This document shows positions 56,319-64,000 of a stretch of DNA of 64,000 nt, in pieces; the stretch's first letter is position 1; every line of letters begins with the position of its first letter. A program made the position numbers and the translations under genes. The notes under the pieces were generated by a model. The model made no database searches, was not told the DNA's origin, and saw only the letters and a program-made list of their open reading frames with translations. Source of the DNA: Acidobacteriota bacterium (GTDB taxonomy: Bacteria > Acidobacteriota > Vicinamibacteria > Vicinamibacterales > JAKQTR01); assembly GCA_029562975.1 (NCBI GenBank), contig JAKQTR010000028.1, forward strand, positions 42,810 to 106,809, read 5' to 3'.

Positions 56319-57581
56319 ATGCATGCGACCAGTCGACGGCGGTTCTTGACGCAGACGGCGGCGGCCGCCGCCGGATTCATGATCGTGCCCCGGCACGTCC
56401 TGGGCGGAACGCGGTTCACCGCGCCGAGCGACCAGCTCACCAAGGCCATCATTGGCGTCGGCGGAATGGGCCGCGGCCACATCGGCTACGAGGGCACGCG
56501 GCTGCTGGCGGTCTGCGACGTGGACCGGACGCACCTGCAGGAGGTGCTGGCCACGCTCGGCCCCGAGGTGACGGGCTACGCCGACTACCGCGAGGTCCTG
56601 CAGCGCCCGGACGTCGACATCGTCCACATCGCGACCCCGCCGCACTGGCACGCGCTCATGTCGATCGAGGCCGCCAGGGCCGGCAAGGACATCTGGTGCG
56701 AGAAGCCGATGACGCGCACCATCGGCGAGGGCCTGCGCGTCGTGGAGGAAGTCAACCGCCGCGGGCGCATGTTCCGCCTGAACACGTGGTTCCGATTCAA
56801 GGACACGTTCTACGGCCTCGGCACTGACGTCAAGCCGCTGAAGAAGGTCATCCAGAGCGGCGTGCTGGGGTGGCCGTTGACCTTCACCGTGAGCGGCGTC
56901 ACCGGGTACGACTGGAAGTTCTTCTGGAGCGGACGCACCGACCTGAAGCCGATGCCGGTGCCGCCGGAGCTCGACTACGACATGTGGCTGGGGCCCGCGC
57001 CGTACAAGCCCTACAACCCCGAGCGTGTCCACTCGAAGTTCCGCGGCTACTGGGACTACGACGGCGGCGGCCTCGGCGACATGGGGCAGCACTACCTCGA
57101 TCCCGTCCAGTACCTGCTCGGGAAAGACGACACGAGCCCGATCCGCGTGGACGTGGACGCGCCGCAGCAGCACTACGACGCCGCCGGCTCGTGGCGCCGC
57201 ATCGAGTACACGTACGCCGACGGCTGCAAGATCGTCCTCGACGGCGAGAATCGCGACGTCGACGCGGCGTACATCGCCGGGCCGAAGGGCAGGGTCTACC
57301 GGGGGTTCCGCTCCGACGTGCCGAACCTGGAACGCATCATCGCGGCGATGCCGGACCCCGAGCCGCAGATCGGCACGTTCTCCGACTCGGTGCGCACGCG
57401 CCGGAAGTTCGCCCTCAACGAGACGAATGCGCACCGCTCGGCCACGCTCGTGAACCTCGGGGTCATCGTCCTGCGCCTGGGCCGGACGGTTCACTTCGAT
57501 CCGGTCACGATGCGCTTCAAGGATGACGAGGCCGCCAACCGGCTGATCGACCAGCCGATGCGCGCGCCCTGGGTGATCTAG
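56319..57581 (+). CDS. Tat-exported Gfo/Idh/MocA-family oxidoreductase
   Basis: 420 residues. Twin-arginine signal SRRRFLTQTAAAAAGFMIVP. Rossmann part (AIIGVGGMGRGHIGYEGTRL, VCDVDRTHLQEVL), catalytic Lys in DIWCEKPMTRTIGEGL, and substrate part with GGGLGDMGQHYLDPVQYLLG carrying the conserved Asp and His. Export folded with bound NAD(P) is typical of this group. Located 25 bases before a DUF1080 protein, it probably oxidises or reduces glycosides at C3 in the periplasm. Confidence 0.9.
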   Translation: MHATSRRRFLTQTAAAAAGFMIVPRHVLGGTRFTAPSDQLTKAIIGVGGMGRGHIGYEGTRLLAVCDVDRTHLQEVLATLGPEVTGYADYREVLQRPDVDIVHIATPPHWHALMSIEAARAGKDIWCEKPMTRTIGEGLRVVEEVNRRGRMFRLNTWFRFKDTFYGLGTDVKPLKKVIQSGVLGWPLTFTVSGVTGYDWKFFWSGRTDLKPMPVPPELDYDMWLGPAPYKPYNPERVHSKFRGYWDYDGGGLGDMGQHYLDPVQYLLGKDDTSPIRVDVDAPQQHYDAAGSWRRIEYTYADGCKIVLDGENRDVDAAYIAGPKGRVYRGFRSDVPNLERIIAAMPDPEPQIGTFSDSVRTRRKFALNETNAHRSATLVNLGVIVLRLGRTVHFDPVTMRFKDDEAANRLIDQPMRAPWVI

Positions 57582-57606
57582 CTCGACGAGCGGCGAGGAC
57601 CAGACA

Positions 57607-60411
57607 ATGACCAGCTATCCTGCGGGACGAGTTCGCGCGGCTATCCTGATCGGCCTCCTGCTCGCGGCGCCGGGGCCGGCCTCACCGGCCCTGGCGCAGG
57701 ACGCGCGGCCGCCCTCGAGCCGGGTGGCGGACGTCCTCGCGATGTTTCCGGCGAGCGACGGGGCCCGGCGGGACGCCCTCGCCGACCAGGTGCTGTCGCT
57801 CGGCGGCGCGGGGCTGGCCGAGCTGACGGGCCGGCTCGTCCCATCGGGCACAGGCGGCGACGTCGCCGTCCGGTTCGCCCTGAATGCCGTCGCGGTCCGC
57901 GCGAGCCGATCTGGGGCGGAGGCCGAGAGGCTGCTTGCCGAGCGCGCGTTCATCAGCGCGCTCGGGACGGCGTCGGATGACGAAGTGCGCACGTTCCTCT
58001 TGAGCCAGCTCCGGCTGGTGGGCCGCGACGCGTCGGTCAATGCCGCGGCGCCGCTGCTTGCCGACGCGGCGCTCGTCGAGCCGGCCGCCCAGCTGATGCT
58101 GACCGTGAAGGGGCCAGCCGCGAGGGCTGCGCTCATCGCCGCGCTTCCCACGGCCGGGCGCGCCGGAAAGATCACAATCGTCAAGGCCCTCGGCCAGCTG
58201 GGCGCCGCCGAGGCGAACGCGGCCGTGCTGGCGCTGGCCTCGGATCCCGATCCCGCGATGCGCCGTCCCGTGCTGGCGGCGCTCGCCGCCATCGCGAGCC
58301 CGAAGTCGTATGCCACCCTCACGAACGCCGCGCAGCAGGCTGGTTTCAAGTACGAGCCGGCCAACGCCATTGGCGCGGTCCTGGACTACGCAGCCAACCT
58401 CGGGAAAACGGGCTCGCGCGGAGCGGCCGAGAAGACCTGCCGGTTCGTCATGAAGCACACCGACGACCCCGAGCGGCTGGCCACCCGGGCGGCTGCGCTT
58501 TCCGTTCTGGCGGACGTTCGCGGGCAGGCGGCGCTTGGCGACCTGATTGCCGCCATCGACCACCCCGACAAGGCGTACCGGAACGCCGCGCTGATGCGCG
58601 CAGAGAAGCTCGGCGGTCCGGCCGCCGTGAACCGGTGGGTGGCGAAGGCCAGGACGGTGGATGCCGAGCGGCGCGCCGACATCATCGCGATGCTGGGACG
58701 GCAGGGGAGTCCGCAGGCGCTACCCTTCATCCGCGAGTCGATCGCGTCACCCGACCCCGCCGTTGCGATTGCGTCGGCCGCGGCCCTCGCGCACATGGAC
58801 CGCGCCAAGGCTGTCCCGGCTCTCCTGGACCTGTTGAAGCGCGCGACGCCCGAGACGGCCGGCCCCGTGGCGGACGTCCTGCGCTGGACCATCGACGACG
58901 CGGGCCTGGACCCGCTGGCACTGATGCTCGACACGCTCCAGCCCGCGGCCAAGGCCGCCGCGCTCGGCGTGATTGGCGCCAGAGGAGGGAAGCGCTTCTC
59001 GGGGCGCATCCTGCCCCTGACGAGCGACGCGAACCCGCTGGTCAGGGAGGGCGCCGTGAAGGCGCTCGCGGGCGTGGTCGGCGCTGGGGACCTGCCCCTG
59101 CTGGGCGGGCTGCTGGACGGCGTCGAGCCGGGTTTGGTGGCCGACGTGCAGCGGGCCATTCTCGCCGCCGCCAGGGAGGTCGCCCCGGAAGACGCGAGGG
59201 CGGCCGCGGTGCTCGCGGCCCTGAAGGCGAGCACGCAGCCGGAACGCGTCATCGAACTGCTGCCGCAGATCGGCGGCCGCCAGGCGTTCGACGCGCTCGA
59301 CGCGCAGGTTGGAAGCCAGGACCCGAAGGTGAAGGCCGCGGCGTTTCGCGGGCTGGCGGAGTGGCGCGGTCCCGAGGCAGCCGGGCGCCTGCTCTCCATC
59401 TACGCGAGCGGGGACGCGGCGTTCAAGGATCAGGCCTTCAACGGGTTCGTCCGCCAGGTGTCGTCGTCGGCGATGCCCGACGACCAGAAAGTGCTGCAGT
59501 TGCGCAAGGTCCTCGACCTCGCGCCGGGCGTCCGCGAGAAGCGCATGCTCATCCGGGCGCTGGAACGCGCCAGGACGTTCAAGAGCTTCCTCGTGGTGGC
59601 GTCCTTCCTCGAGGACCCGTCGGTGGCGAACGATGCCGCCGGCGCCGCAATGCGCATCGCGCTGCCCAGCGCCGGCGAGAAGAACGGATTGACGGGGGCG
59701 ATCATCCGAAAGGCCCTCGACAAGGCGCTGCAGGCGCTCGCCGGACCGGAGGCCGACTACGAGAAAGAAAGTATCCGGGCGTACCTGGCCTCGATGCCGC
59801 ACGACGACGGGTTCGTACAAATCTTCAACGGCAGGGACCTGACGGGCTGGCAGGGGCTCGTGAAGAATCCCATCGAGCGGGCCAGGATGACGCCCCAGGA
59901 ACTCGCTGCGGCGCAGTCGGCCGCCGACGAAAAGGCCCGGGGCAACTGGTCCGTGCGCGACGGCCTGATTGTGTTCAGCGGGTCCGGCGACAACTTGTGC
60001 ACGATCAAGCAGTACGGCGACTTCGAGCTGCTGGTGGACTGGCGCATCACCAAGGGCGGCGACAGCGGCATCTACCTGCGCGGCACGCCCCAGGTGCAGA
60101 TCTGGGACCCGGCCCGCACGGACGTGGGAGCCCAGGTCGGCTCCGGGGGCCTGTACAACAACCAGGTGAACCCCAGCAAGCCGCTCGTCTTCGCCGACAA
60201 CCCCGTCGGGGAGTGGAACACGTTCCGCATCACCATGATCAAGGACAAGGTGACCGTGTTCCTCAACGGCGCGAAGGTTGTGGACAACGTGACGCTGGAG
60301 AACTACTGGGATCGGTCGCAGCCGATCTTCCCTCGGGAAGCCATCGAGCTGCAGGCGCACGGCACCGACCTCGCGTTCCGCGACATCTACGTGCGGGAGA
60401 TCGCGCCCTAG
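57607..60411 (+). CDS. Secreted HEAT-repeat protein with C-terminal DUF1080 (3-keto-disaccharide hydrolase) domain
   Basis: 934 residues. Signal peptide to about residue 31 (AAILIGLLLAAPGPASPALA). Residues of about 35-720 are tandem HEAT-like helical pairs (AALAAIASPKSYATLTNAAQ; MLGRQGSPQALPFIRESIAS; GRQAFDALDAQVGSQDPKVK). The last 200 residues form DUF1080: FVQIFNGRDLTGWQGLVKNP, DFELLVDWRITKGGDSGIYL, WNTFRITMIKDKVTVFLNGA, EAIELQAHGTDLAFRDIYVR. DUF1080 enzymes cleave 3-keto-glycosides, complementing the upstream oxidoreductase. The repeat part may bind a partner or polymer. Confidence 0.88.
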   Translation: MTSYPAGRVRAAILIGLLLAAPGPASPALAQDARPPSSRVADVLAMFPASDGARRDALADQVLSLGGAGLAELTGRLVPSGTGGDVAVRFALNAVAVRASRSGAEAERLLAERAFISALGTASDDEVRTFLLSQLRLVGRDASVNAAAPLLADAALVEPAAQLMLTVKGPAARAALIAALPTAGRAGKITIVKALGQLGAAEANAAVLALASDPDPAMRRPVLAALAAIASPKSYATLTNAAQQAGFKYEPANAIGAVLDYAANLGKTGSRGAAEKTCRFVMKHTDDPERLATRAAALSVLADVRGQAALGDLIAAIDHPDKAYRNAALMRAEKLGGPAAVNRWVAKARTVDAERRADIIAMLGRQGSPQALPFIRESIASPDPAVAIASAAALAHMDRAKAVPALLDLLKRATPETAGPVADVLRWTIDDAGLDPLALMLDTLQPAAKAAALGVIGARGGKRFSGRILPLTSDANPLVREGAVKALAGVVGAGDLPLLGGLLDGVEPGLVADVQRAILAAAREVAPEDARAAAVLAALKASTQPERVIELLPQIGGRQAFDALDAQVGSQDPKVKAAAFRGLAEWRGPEAAGRLLSIYASGDAAFKDQAFNGFVRQVSSSAMPDDQKVLQLRKVLDLAPGVREKRMLIRALERARTFKSFLVVASFLEDPSVANDAAGAAMRIALPSAGEKNGLTGAIIRKALDKALQALAGPEADYEKESIRAYLASMPHDDGFVQIFNGRDLTGWQGLVKNPIERARMTPQELAAAQSAADEKARGNWSVRDGLIVFSGSGDNLCTIKQYGDFELLVDWRITKGGDSGIYLRGTPQVQIWDPARTDVGAQVGSGGLYNNQVNPSKPLVFADNPVGEWNTFRITMIKDKVTVFLNGAKVVDNVTLENYWDRSQPIFPREAIELQAHGTDLAFRDIYVREIAP

Positions 60412-60502
60412 GGGCCGGCCTCGGCCCGGGCGGGCTGCCAGCCCGACGGCGCGGCAGCAGCCGTGCGTCTGGGCGGCGTCCCGCCTTCGCCGTCGCCGGC
60501 CG

Positions 60503-61471
60503 TTAGCGGCGATCCCTGAACTTCTTCAGCGCGGCCCAGGCTTCCTCGCTGCCCCATCGCGCGTCGCGCGAGCCGCCGCGCGCGCTCGGGATGTCCCAGA
60601 TGCAGATGCCGGCGCCGGTGGCCGCCACCTCGTCGAGATGGGCGGGGAGCGTGCGCCCCTTGCCGCCTTCTCCCCACTCGAACCGGCCGCCGGGGAGCCC
60701 GAGCAGAAGCTGCGCCGGCTGGTAGCCGTGGGCCTTCCCCCAGTTCACCTGCCAGCTGAACCTGAAGATCGCCTCGCCGCTCATGCACGGCACCGACCCG
60801 CCCTCGGGCGTGAATGTCTGGGTGCTGCCCTCGTACAGGTCGCCGTAGCCCATCGAGTGGATCGCGTCCACCTGCCCCTTCCAGTCCTCCCACCAGCCCA
60901 TGTGCGGCGCGTTGAAGCAGGGGCTGTGGAACGAATCGACCGTGAGCAGCTTGCCGCGCGGCTGCAGGATGGCCGAGAGCTTCTTGACGAAGCGGGCGAA
61001 CTCGCCGCGATCCTGGTCGAGCGAGCCGTTGCCTTCGAGATCGAGGTCGATGCCGTCCAGCTGGAGGCGATCCATCTCGGCCACGAGGCTCTTCACGAAG
61101 GCGTCCTGATGGTCCTTGAACGCCGCGCGCGCAAGGTCCCAGTTCCACTTCGCGCCGTCGTGGTTGTAAATCGTCAGGAGGACCTTGACGCCGCGTTGGC
61201 GGGCCCAGCCGCGGAACCAGGCCACCTCCGCATCATCCACCTTCTCCTCGTGCGTGACGTACCGCACGCCGCCGTCTTCGGTCGGCAGCCAGAACTGGAG
61301 CCCCATGCGGGTGAGCCACTGATCGGCGGTGATGTCACCGGCCCGATGCTGCAGCGCCTGCCGCGAGGCTTCGAGCCGGTACGGGGGCACCCAGCTCATG
61401 ATGTCCGCCTGCGGCGGCGCGGCAACGAACGGCGAGGCGGCAAACACCGCCGCAAGCACGAAGGTGGGCAT
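60503..61471 (-). CDS. Secreted GH18-like glycoside hydrolase
   Basis: 322 residues from ATG 61471 (GGAGG just upstream); a longer in-frame start lacks a site. Signal peptide MPTFVLAAVFAASPFVAA. Barrel strands: VKVLLTIYNHDG, the DxxDxDxE-type catalytic motif LDGIDLDLEGNGS, KLLTVDSFHSP, AIHSMGYGDLYEG, and PAQLLLGLPGG. Probably acts on GlcNAc-containing glycans such as chitin oligomers or N-glycan cores (endo-beta-GlcNAc-ase type). Convergent with the DUF1080 gene. Confidence 0.85.
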   Translation of the reverse strand: MPTFVLAAVFAASPFVAAPPQADIMSWVPPYRLEASRQALQHRAGDITADQWLTRMGLQFWLPTEDGGVRYVTHEEKVDDAEVAWFRGWARQRGVKVLLTIYNHDGAKWNWDLARAAFKDHQDAFVKSLVAEMDRLQLDGIDLDLEGNGSLDQDRGEFARFVKKLSAILQPRGKLLTVDSFHSPCFNAPHMGWWEDWKGQVDAIHSMGYGDLYEGSTQTFTPEGGSVPCMSGEAIFRFSWQVNWGKAHGYQPAQLLLGLPGGRFEWGEGGKGRTLPAHLDEVAATGAGICIWDIPSARGGSRDARWGSEEAWAALKKFRDRR

Positions 61472-62107
61472 GGCTGTCCTCCTGAAACGGGGCGGGGCAT
61501 TCGGCCCGCCCGCGGTTCCGCGCGACACCGAAGACGCCAACGAGTAACCCGCCGCCCGTCTCTTCACGGCTATGCCGCCCCAGACGAGGCCTGCCGATGC
61601 CGGCGCGTCGTCATCCCGAGCCGCGCATCACAGCAGTGCCCGCGCGTGGCAGCCGGTGCCGGAGCACGGCGCGCGACGGGCAACGATATCAGGAAGGCGA
61701 CCGGCTGCGGTAGCGGCGGGCCCCCGGCGGTCGACGGGGCCGGCCCGCATCTCGAACGGGCCCTCTCTCCCGCCAGGCCGCCCGGCGCGGCCGGGCGATG
61801 CTGCCAGGCCGGCCAGAAGGAACGGATGACACGGCCGCGCGTCAACGAGGACCGTTCACCGCGATCAGTGGTTGCCGCCGCTCGGAGACTAGACCAGGTC
61901 GCCGCTGGGAAAGTAGACCACCTGCAGGAGGTTGATTTTACGCTGCCTGACGCCGGAAGGGTCAAGGCCTTTCGCTCTGCATCTCCTCTCTGGGGACCCG
62001 CGAGAAGGGATCCTGTGGGCGCTGTGGGAATCCGGGCGGCGGGTTTCCAAGGAGCGGTGGCGGCCGTTCTTGCCGTCTGCGGCTCCGACACCGTCCACGG
62101 GGCGACG
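61472..62107. other. Intergenic region, probable remnant flank of an insertion sequence
   Basis: No intact gene. On the minus strand the segment from about 62107 down to 61880 follows the decayed istB and may include the element's end, but I could not fix an inverted repeat. The rest is GC-rich sequence without features. Confidence 0.4.
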
Positions 62108-62490
62108 TCACGCCTCGGGGTCCACGCCGCGGCGCTTCCGCATCCGATAGCTCTTCCCCTTGGTCGTGACGACCACCGCGTGATGGGCGAGCCGGCCCAG
62201 TAACGCGGTGGTCAGCTTCTCGTCGCCGGCAAAGACGCTCATCTACTCGACAAAGGGCAGGTTGGTCGTCACCACGGTCGCCCGGCGCTCGTAGCGGTCC
62301 GTGAGTAGATTGGACAGGAGCTCGCCGCCGACGCGATCAAAGGGGGCGAATCCCAGCTCGTCGACGATGAGCACCTCGACCCGGAGCAGCCGCTGCTGCA
62401 ACCGGGCCAACTCGCGCGCATCGCGCGCTTCCAGCACCTGCCGCACGAGGTCGGCGGCCCGCGTGAAGCGCGCCGCCGCTTCCGTCCGGC
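62108..62490 (-). pseudogene. istB: IS21-family istB remnant (5' truncated, internal stop)
   Basis: The minus strand encodes the C-terminal half of an IstB helper ATPase: RFTRAADLVRQVLEAR, the Walker B LIVDELGFAPFD, LLTDRYERRATVVTTNLPFV, then a TAG (62243-62245) where a Trp codon TGG is expected, then in the same frame MSVFAGDEKLTTALLGRLAH and the end at 62108. The N-terminal half with Walker A is missing; the sequence breaks off next to the OmpA-family gene. No istA was found. Dead copy. Confidence 0.82.
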
Positions 62491-62504
62491 TGCCCCGGAA
62501 TGAC

Positions 62505-63335
62505 TCATTTCTTCACGATTTCAACCCTGCGGTTCTTGGCCTTGCCCTCTTCGGTACGGTTGTCGGCGACGGGATGATCCTGGCCCCAGCCGACCGCGCT
62601 CAGACGCCCTGCCGCAATGCCCTGCGCCACCAGGGCAGCCACCACCGCATCGGCCCGCTGCTTGGAAAGGGTCTTGTTGCCGGCCGGCGTGCCCGTGTTG
62701 TCGGTATGGCCTTCGATGCTCACCCTCAATCCGGGACTCTCCTTGAGCATGACGGCAATCTGGTCCACGATGGCCTGCGACTCAGGTTTGATGGTTGCTT
62801 TGTTGATGTCGAAATTGATGTAGAGCGCGACGAAACCCTGTGTGTTCAGCGCCTCCAGCATCTCATTGGCGGCAACTTCCTGGGTCATGGCCTTCTTCTC
62901 GATGATGTGCAGGTCATAACCGTCGCCGTCATTCCATGTTTCCACACGCACCCAGACTTCATTGCCGTCTTTCTTATGGCTCAGGTTAACCTCGGATTCG
63001 GTCTGATATTCTGTCTTGCCGCCGATCTTTTTCATCGCCGCGCTGAAGTTGCGAACGATCTGCAGCCCCGAAACCGCGCGCGTGTCTTCCTTCCTCGTGT
63101 AAGTAAAGTGGGCGTATGAACCCTCAACCTCTATCCACTTGTACCAGTCGTCCTCGGCAACCTTGAACTCGTATTTGTCGAAATCCTTTGTGTCGCATCG
63201 GTCGATTTGAAAGCCGGGCATACGGCTGAACATGGGGTGGTCTTTGCACCCCTTGGCATCCTGGGCGGAAACCGCAGTCAAGGACAACATGAACGCGACC
63301 GCGAAGAATCCTGTCGTCCGCAGATTGTTCTTCAT
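62505..63335 (-). CDS. OmpA-family outer-membrane protein
   Basis: 276 residues from ATG 63335 (AAGGAG upstream); a longer in-frame start is ignored. Signal peptide MKNNLRTTGFFAVAFMLSLT to VSAQ. The N-terminal domain of about 130 residues (FQIDRCDTKDFDKYEFKVAE) resembles a small beta domain without a porin pattern. The C-terminal OmpA domain has FDINKATIKPESQAIVDQIA, SIEGHTDNTGTPAGN, LSKQRADAVVAAL and NRTEEGKAKNRRVEI and should bind peptidoglycan. Base composition is visibly less GC-rich than the rest of the window, and the 3' end abuts an IS remnant, hinting at transfer. Confidence 0.9.
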   Translation of the reverse strand: MKNNLRTTGFFAVAFMLSLTAVSAQDAKGCKDHPMFSRMPGFQIDRCDTKDFDKYEFKVAEDDWYKWIEVEGSYAHFTYTRKEDTRAVSGLQIVRNFSAAMKKIGGKTEYQTESEVNLSHKKDGNEVWVRVETWNDGDGYDLHIIEKKAMTQEVAANEMLEALNTQGFVALYINFDINKATIKPESQAIVDQIAVMLKESPGLRVSIEGHTDNTGTPAGNKTLSKQRADAVVAALVAQGIAAGRLSAVGWGQDHPVADNRTEEGKAKNRRVEIVKK

Positions 63336-64000
63336 CGTTCGGCTCCTTTCTGCCATCACTTGTCCCCGGACCTTCATCCGGCGCATGCCACCGAAGCTAC
63401 GCCTTATCCATGAGCAATTCTATCCATCTACAAGCAAATCCCATCCGGGAGGACGAGGAAAGAGTCGGAGAAAGAGACACGGAGGCTAGAAGCCGCTGGC
63501 GCCACCGGGGCCGGCAGAGTATTCCCGGAAATGGGTCCGCTCTGACGCCGGTAACGTTCCCGGGAATGCCCTGCCCGGCGCCGGTGGCGGCTGTGCCACG
63601 CCTGCCGGTGTCGTCAAATAGGCGGAGCCCGGGTGATTCGTTCTGGCGTCGAAAACGATCCGGAGAGAAAGATCAACGCATGATCATTCGATTACTGCGG
63701 GTTTCGGCGGCGGCGAACGGGCTTCACAAGGATCCTCTGATTGACGTCCACTGCTCTTCCGGCGATTCTAGTTGTCGTCAATCATCTGACTTCTGTTGTT
63801 GGTATTTTGGGGATGAAGATCCCAACACTCGGGTCGTGTCCCGTCAAGTGGTGGAAAAAGGATCGCGTTCTTCCCTGAGTTCGTGACCCCGCCGGCATGG
63901 ACGCTGCCGGAGCTGAGGACGTGAAGAACGACGCCCTCAAGCTCCTTGGACAACGAAGAGCACGTTTTCCACAGCGACCACGCCGCTCCTCCTCCTAGGC
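63336..64000. other. Lower-GC region without a recognised gene
   Basis: Several short reading frames exist (up to about 158 codons), but none shows a family motif, good start site or GC-rich codon bias. AT-rich patches include possible promoters for the OmpA-family gene on minus, but no convincing -35/-10 pair. The right edge may lead into another mobile element. Confidence 0.4.

Noticed and set aside
61568..62107. Possible intact IS21 terminal inverted repeat
   Set aside because: I could not find a matching repeat on the other side of the istB fragment, so the element end is not called.
63410..63886. A 158-codon plus-strand frame near the right edge
   Set aside because: No family motif, unconvincing start and no coding bias; not supported as a gene.

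Overview
The window is GC-rich bacterial chromosome (roughly 70% GC by eye, dropping over the last 1.5 kb) with dense coding on both strands. Many neighbouring genes overlap by 1-8 bases, most often as ATGA, and several operons begin with their own regulator. GC content, Hanks-type Ser/Thr kinases with FHA and PP2C partners, GH29 fucosidases, Tat-exported Gfo/Idh/MocA proteins and a HEAT-DUF1080 protein suggest an Acidobacteriota member (Vicinamibacteria-like), or less likely a Verrucomicrobiota/Planctomycetota relative. This is inference; there is no rRNA in the window. I saw no tRNA, rRNA or CRISPR array.

Layout. 1-5.7 kb: TetR-controlled efflux operon in which the inner-membrane RND pump is fused in frame to a TolC-type outer-membrane domain (cut by the left edge). 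5.9-7.9 kb: NarL-type two-component system. 8.1-12.2 kb: compatible-solute operon (GpgS-like synthase, phosphatase, GT78-like glycosyltransferase, channel-like membrane protein). 12.3-17.8 kb: secreted hydrolase, then the conserved amidase-GerMN-rph-rdgB-S4 operon. 17.9-21.9 kb: glycyl radical enzyme whose active-site residues match trans-4-hydroxy-L-proline dehydratase, with activase and GntR regulator. 22.0-23.4 kb: ECF sigma factor carrying its own membrane anchor, paired with a secreted STN-domain protein. 24.0-27.5 kb: sialic acid catabolism (lyase, epimerase, MFS transporter). 27.7-31.5 kb: an unrecognised cluster of three zinc-ribbon proteins and an acidic protein behind a good sigma-70 promoter. 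31.7-48.7 kb: two fucosidases, enolase, K+ channel, phosphoesterase, a sugar kinase-HAD fusion with an epimerase, an MFS/oxidoreductase pair, a patatin, and an aldolase coupled to an orphan membrane protein. 49.1-56.0 kb: a secreted gluzincin-like protein, and a phospho-signalling operon (two Ser/Thr kinases, a PP2C phosphatase, and a protease with a cytoplasmic FHA domain). 56.3-61.5 kb: an oxidoreductase/DUF1080 pair probably acting on 3-keto-glycosides, and a GH18-like protein. 61.5-64 kb: a decayed IS21 istB and a lower-GC OmpA-family gene.

The catabolic genes imply a glycan scavenger using fucose, sialic acid and hydroxyproline, residues of animal or plant glycoproteins. The regions most likely to hold undescribed biology are the zinc-ribbon cluster, the FHA-protease/kinase operon, the membrane-tethered sigma factor with its STN partner, and the RND-TolC fusion with an embedded signal peptide.
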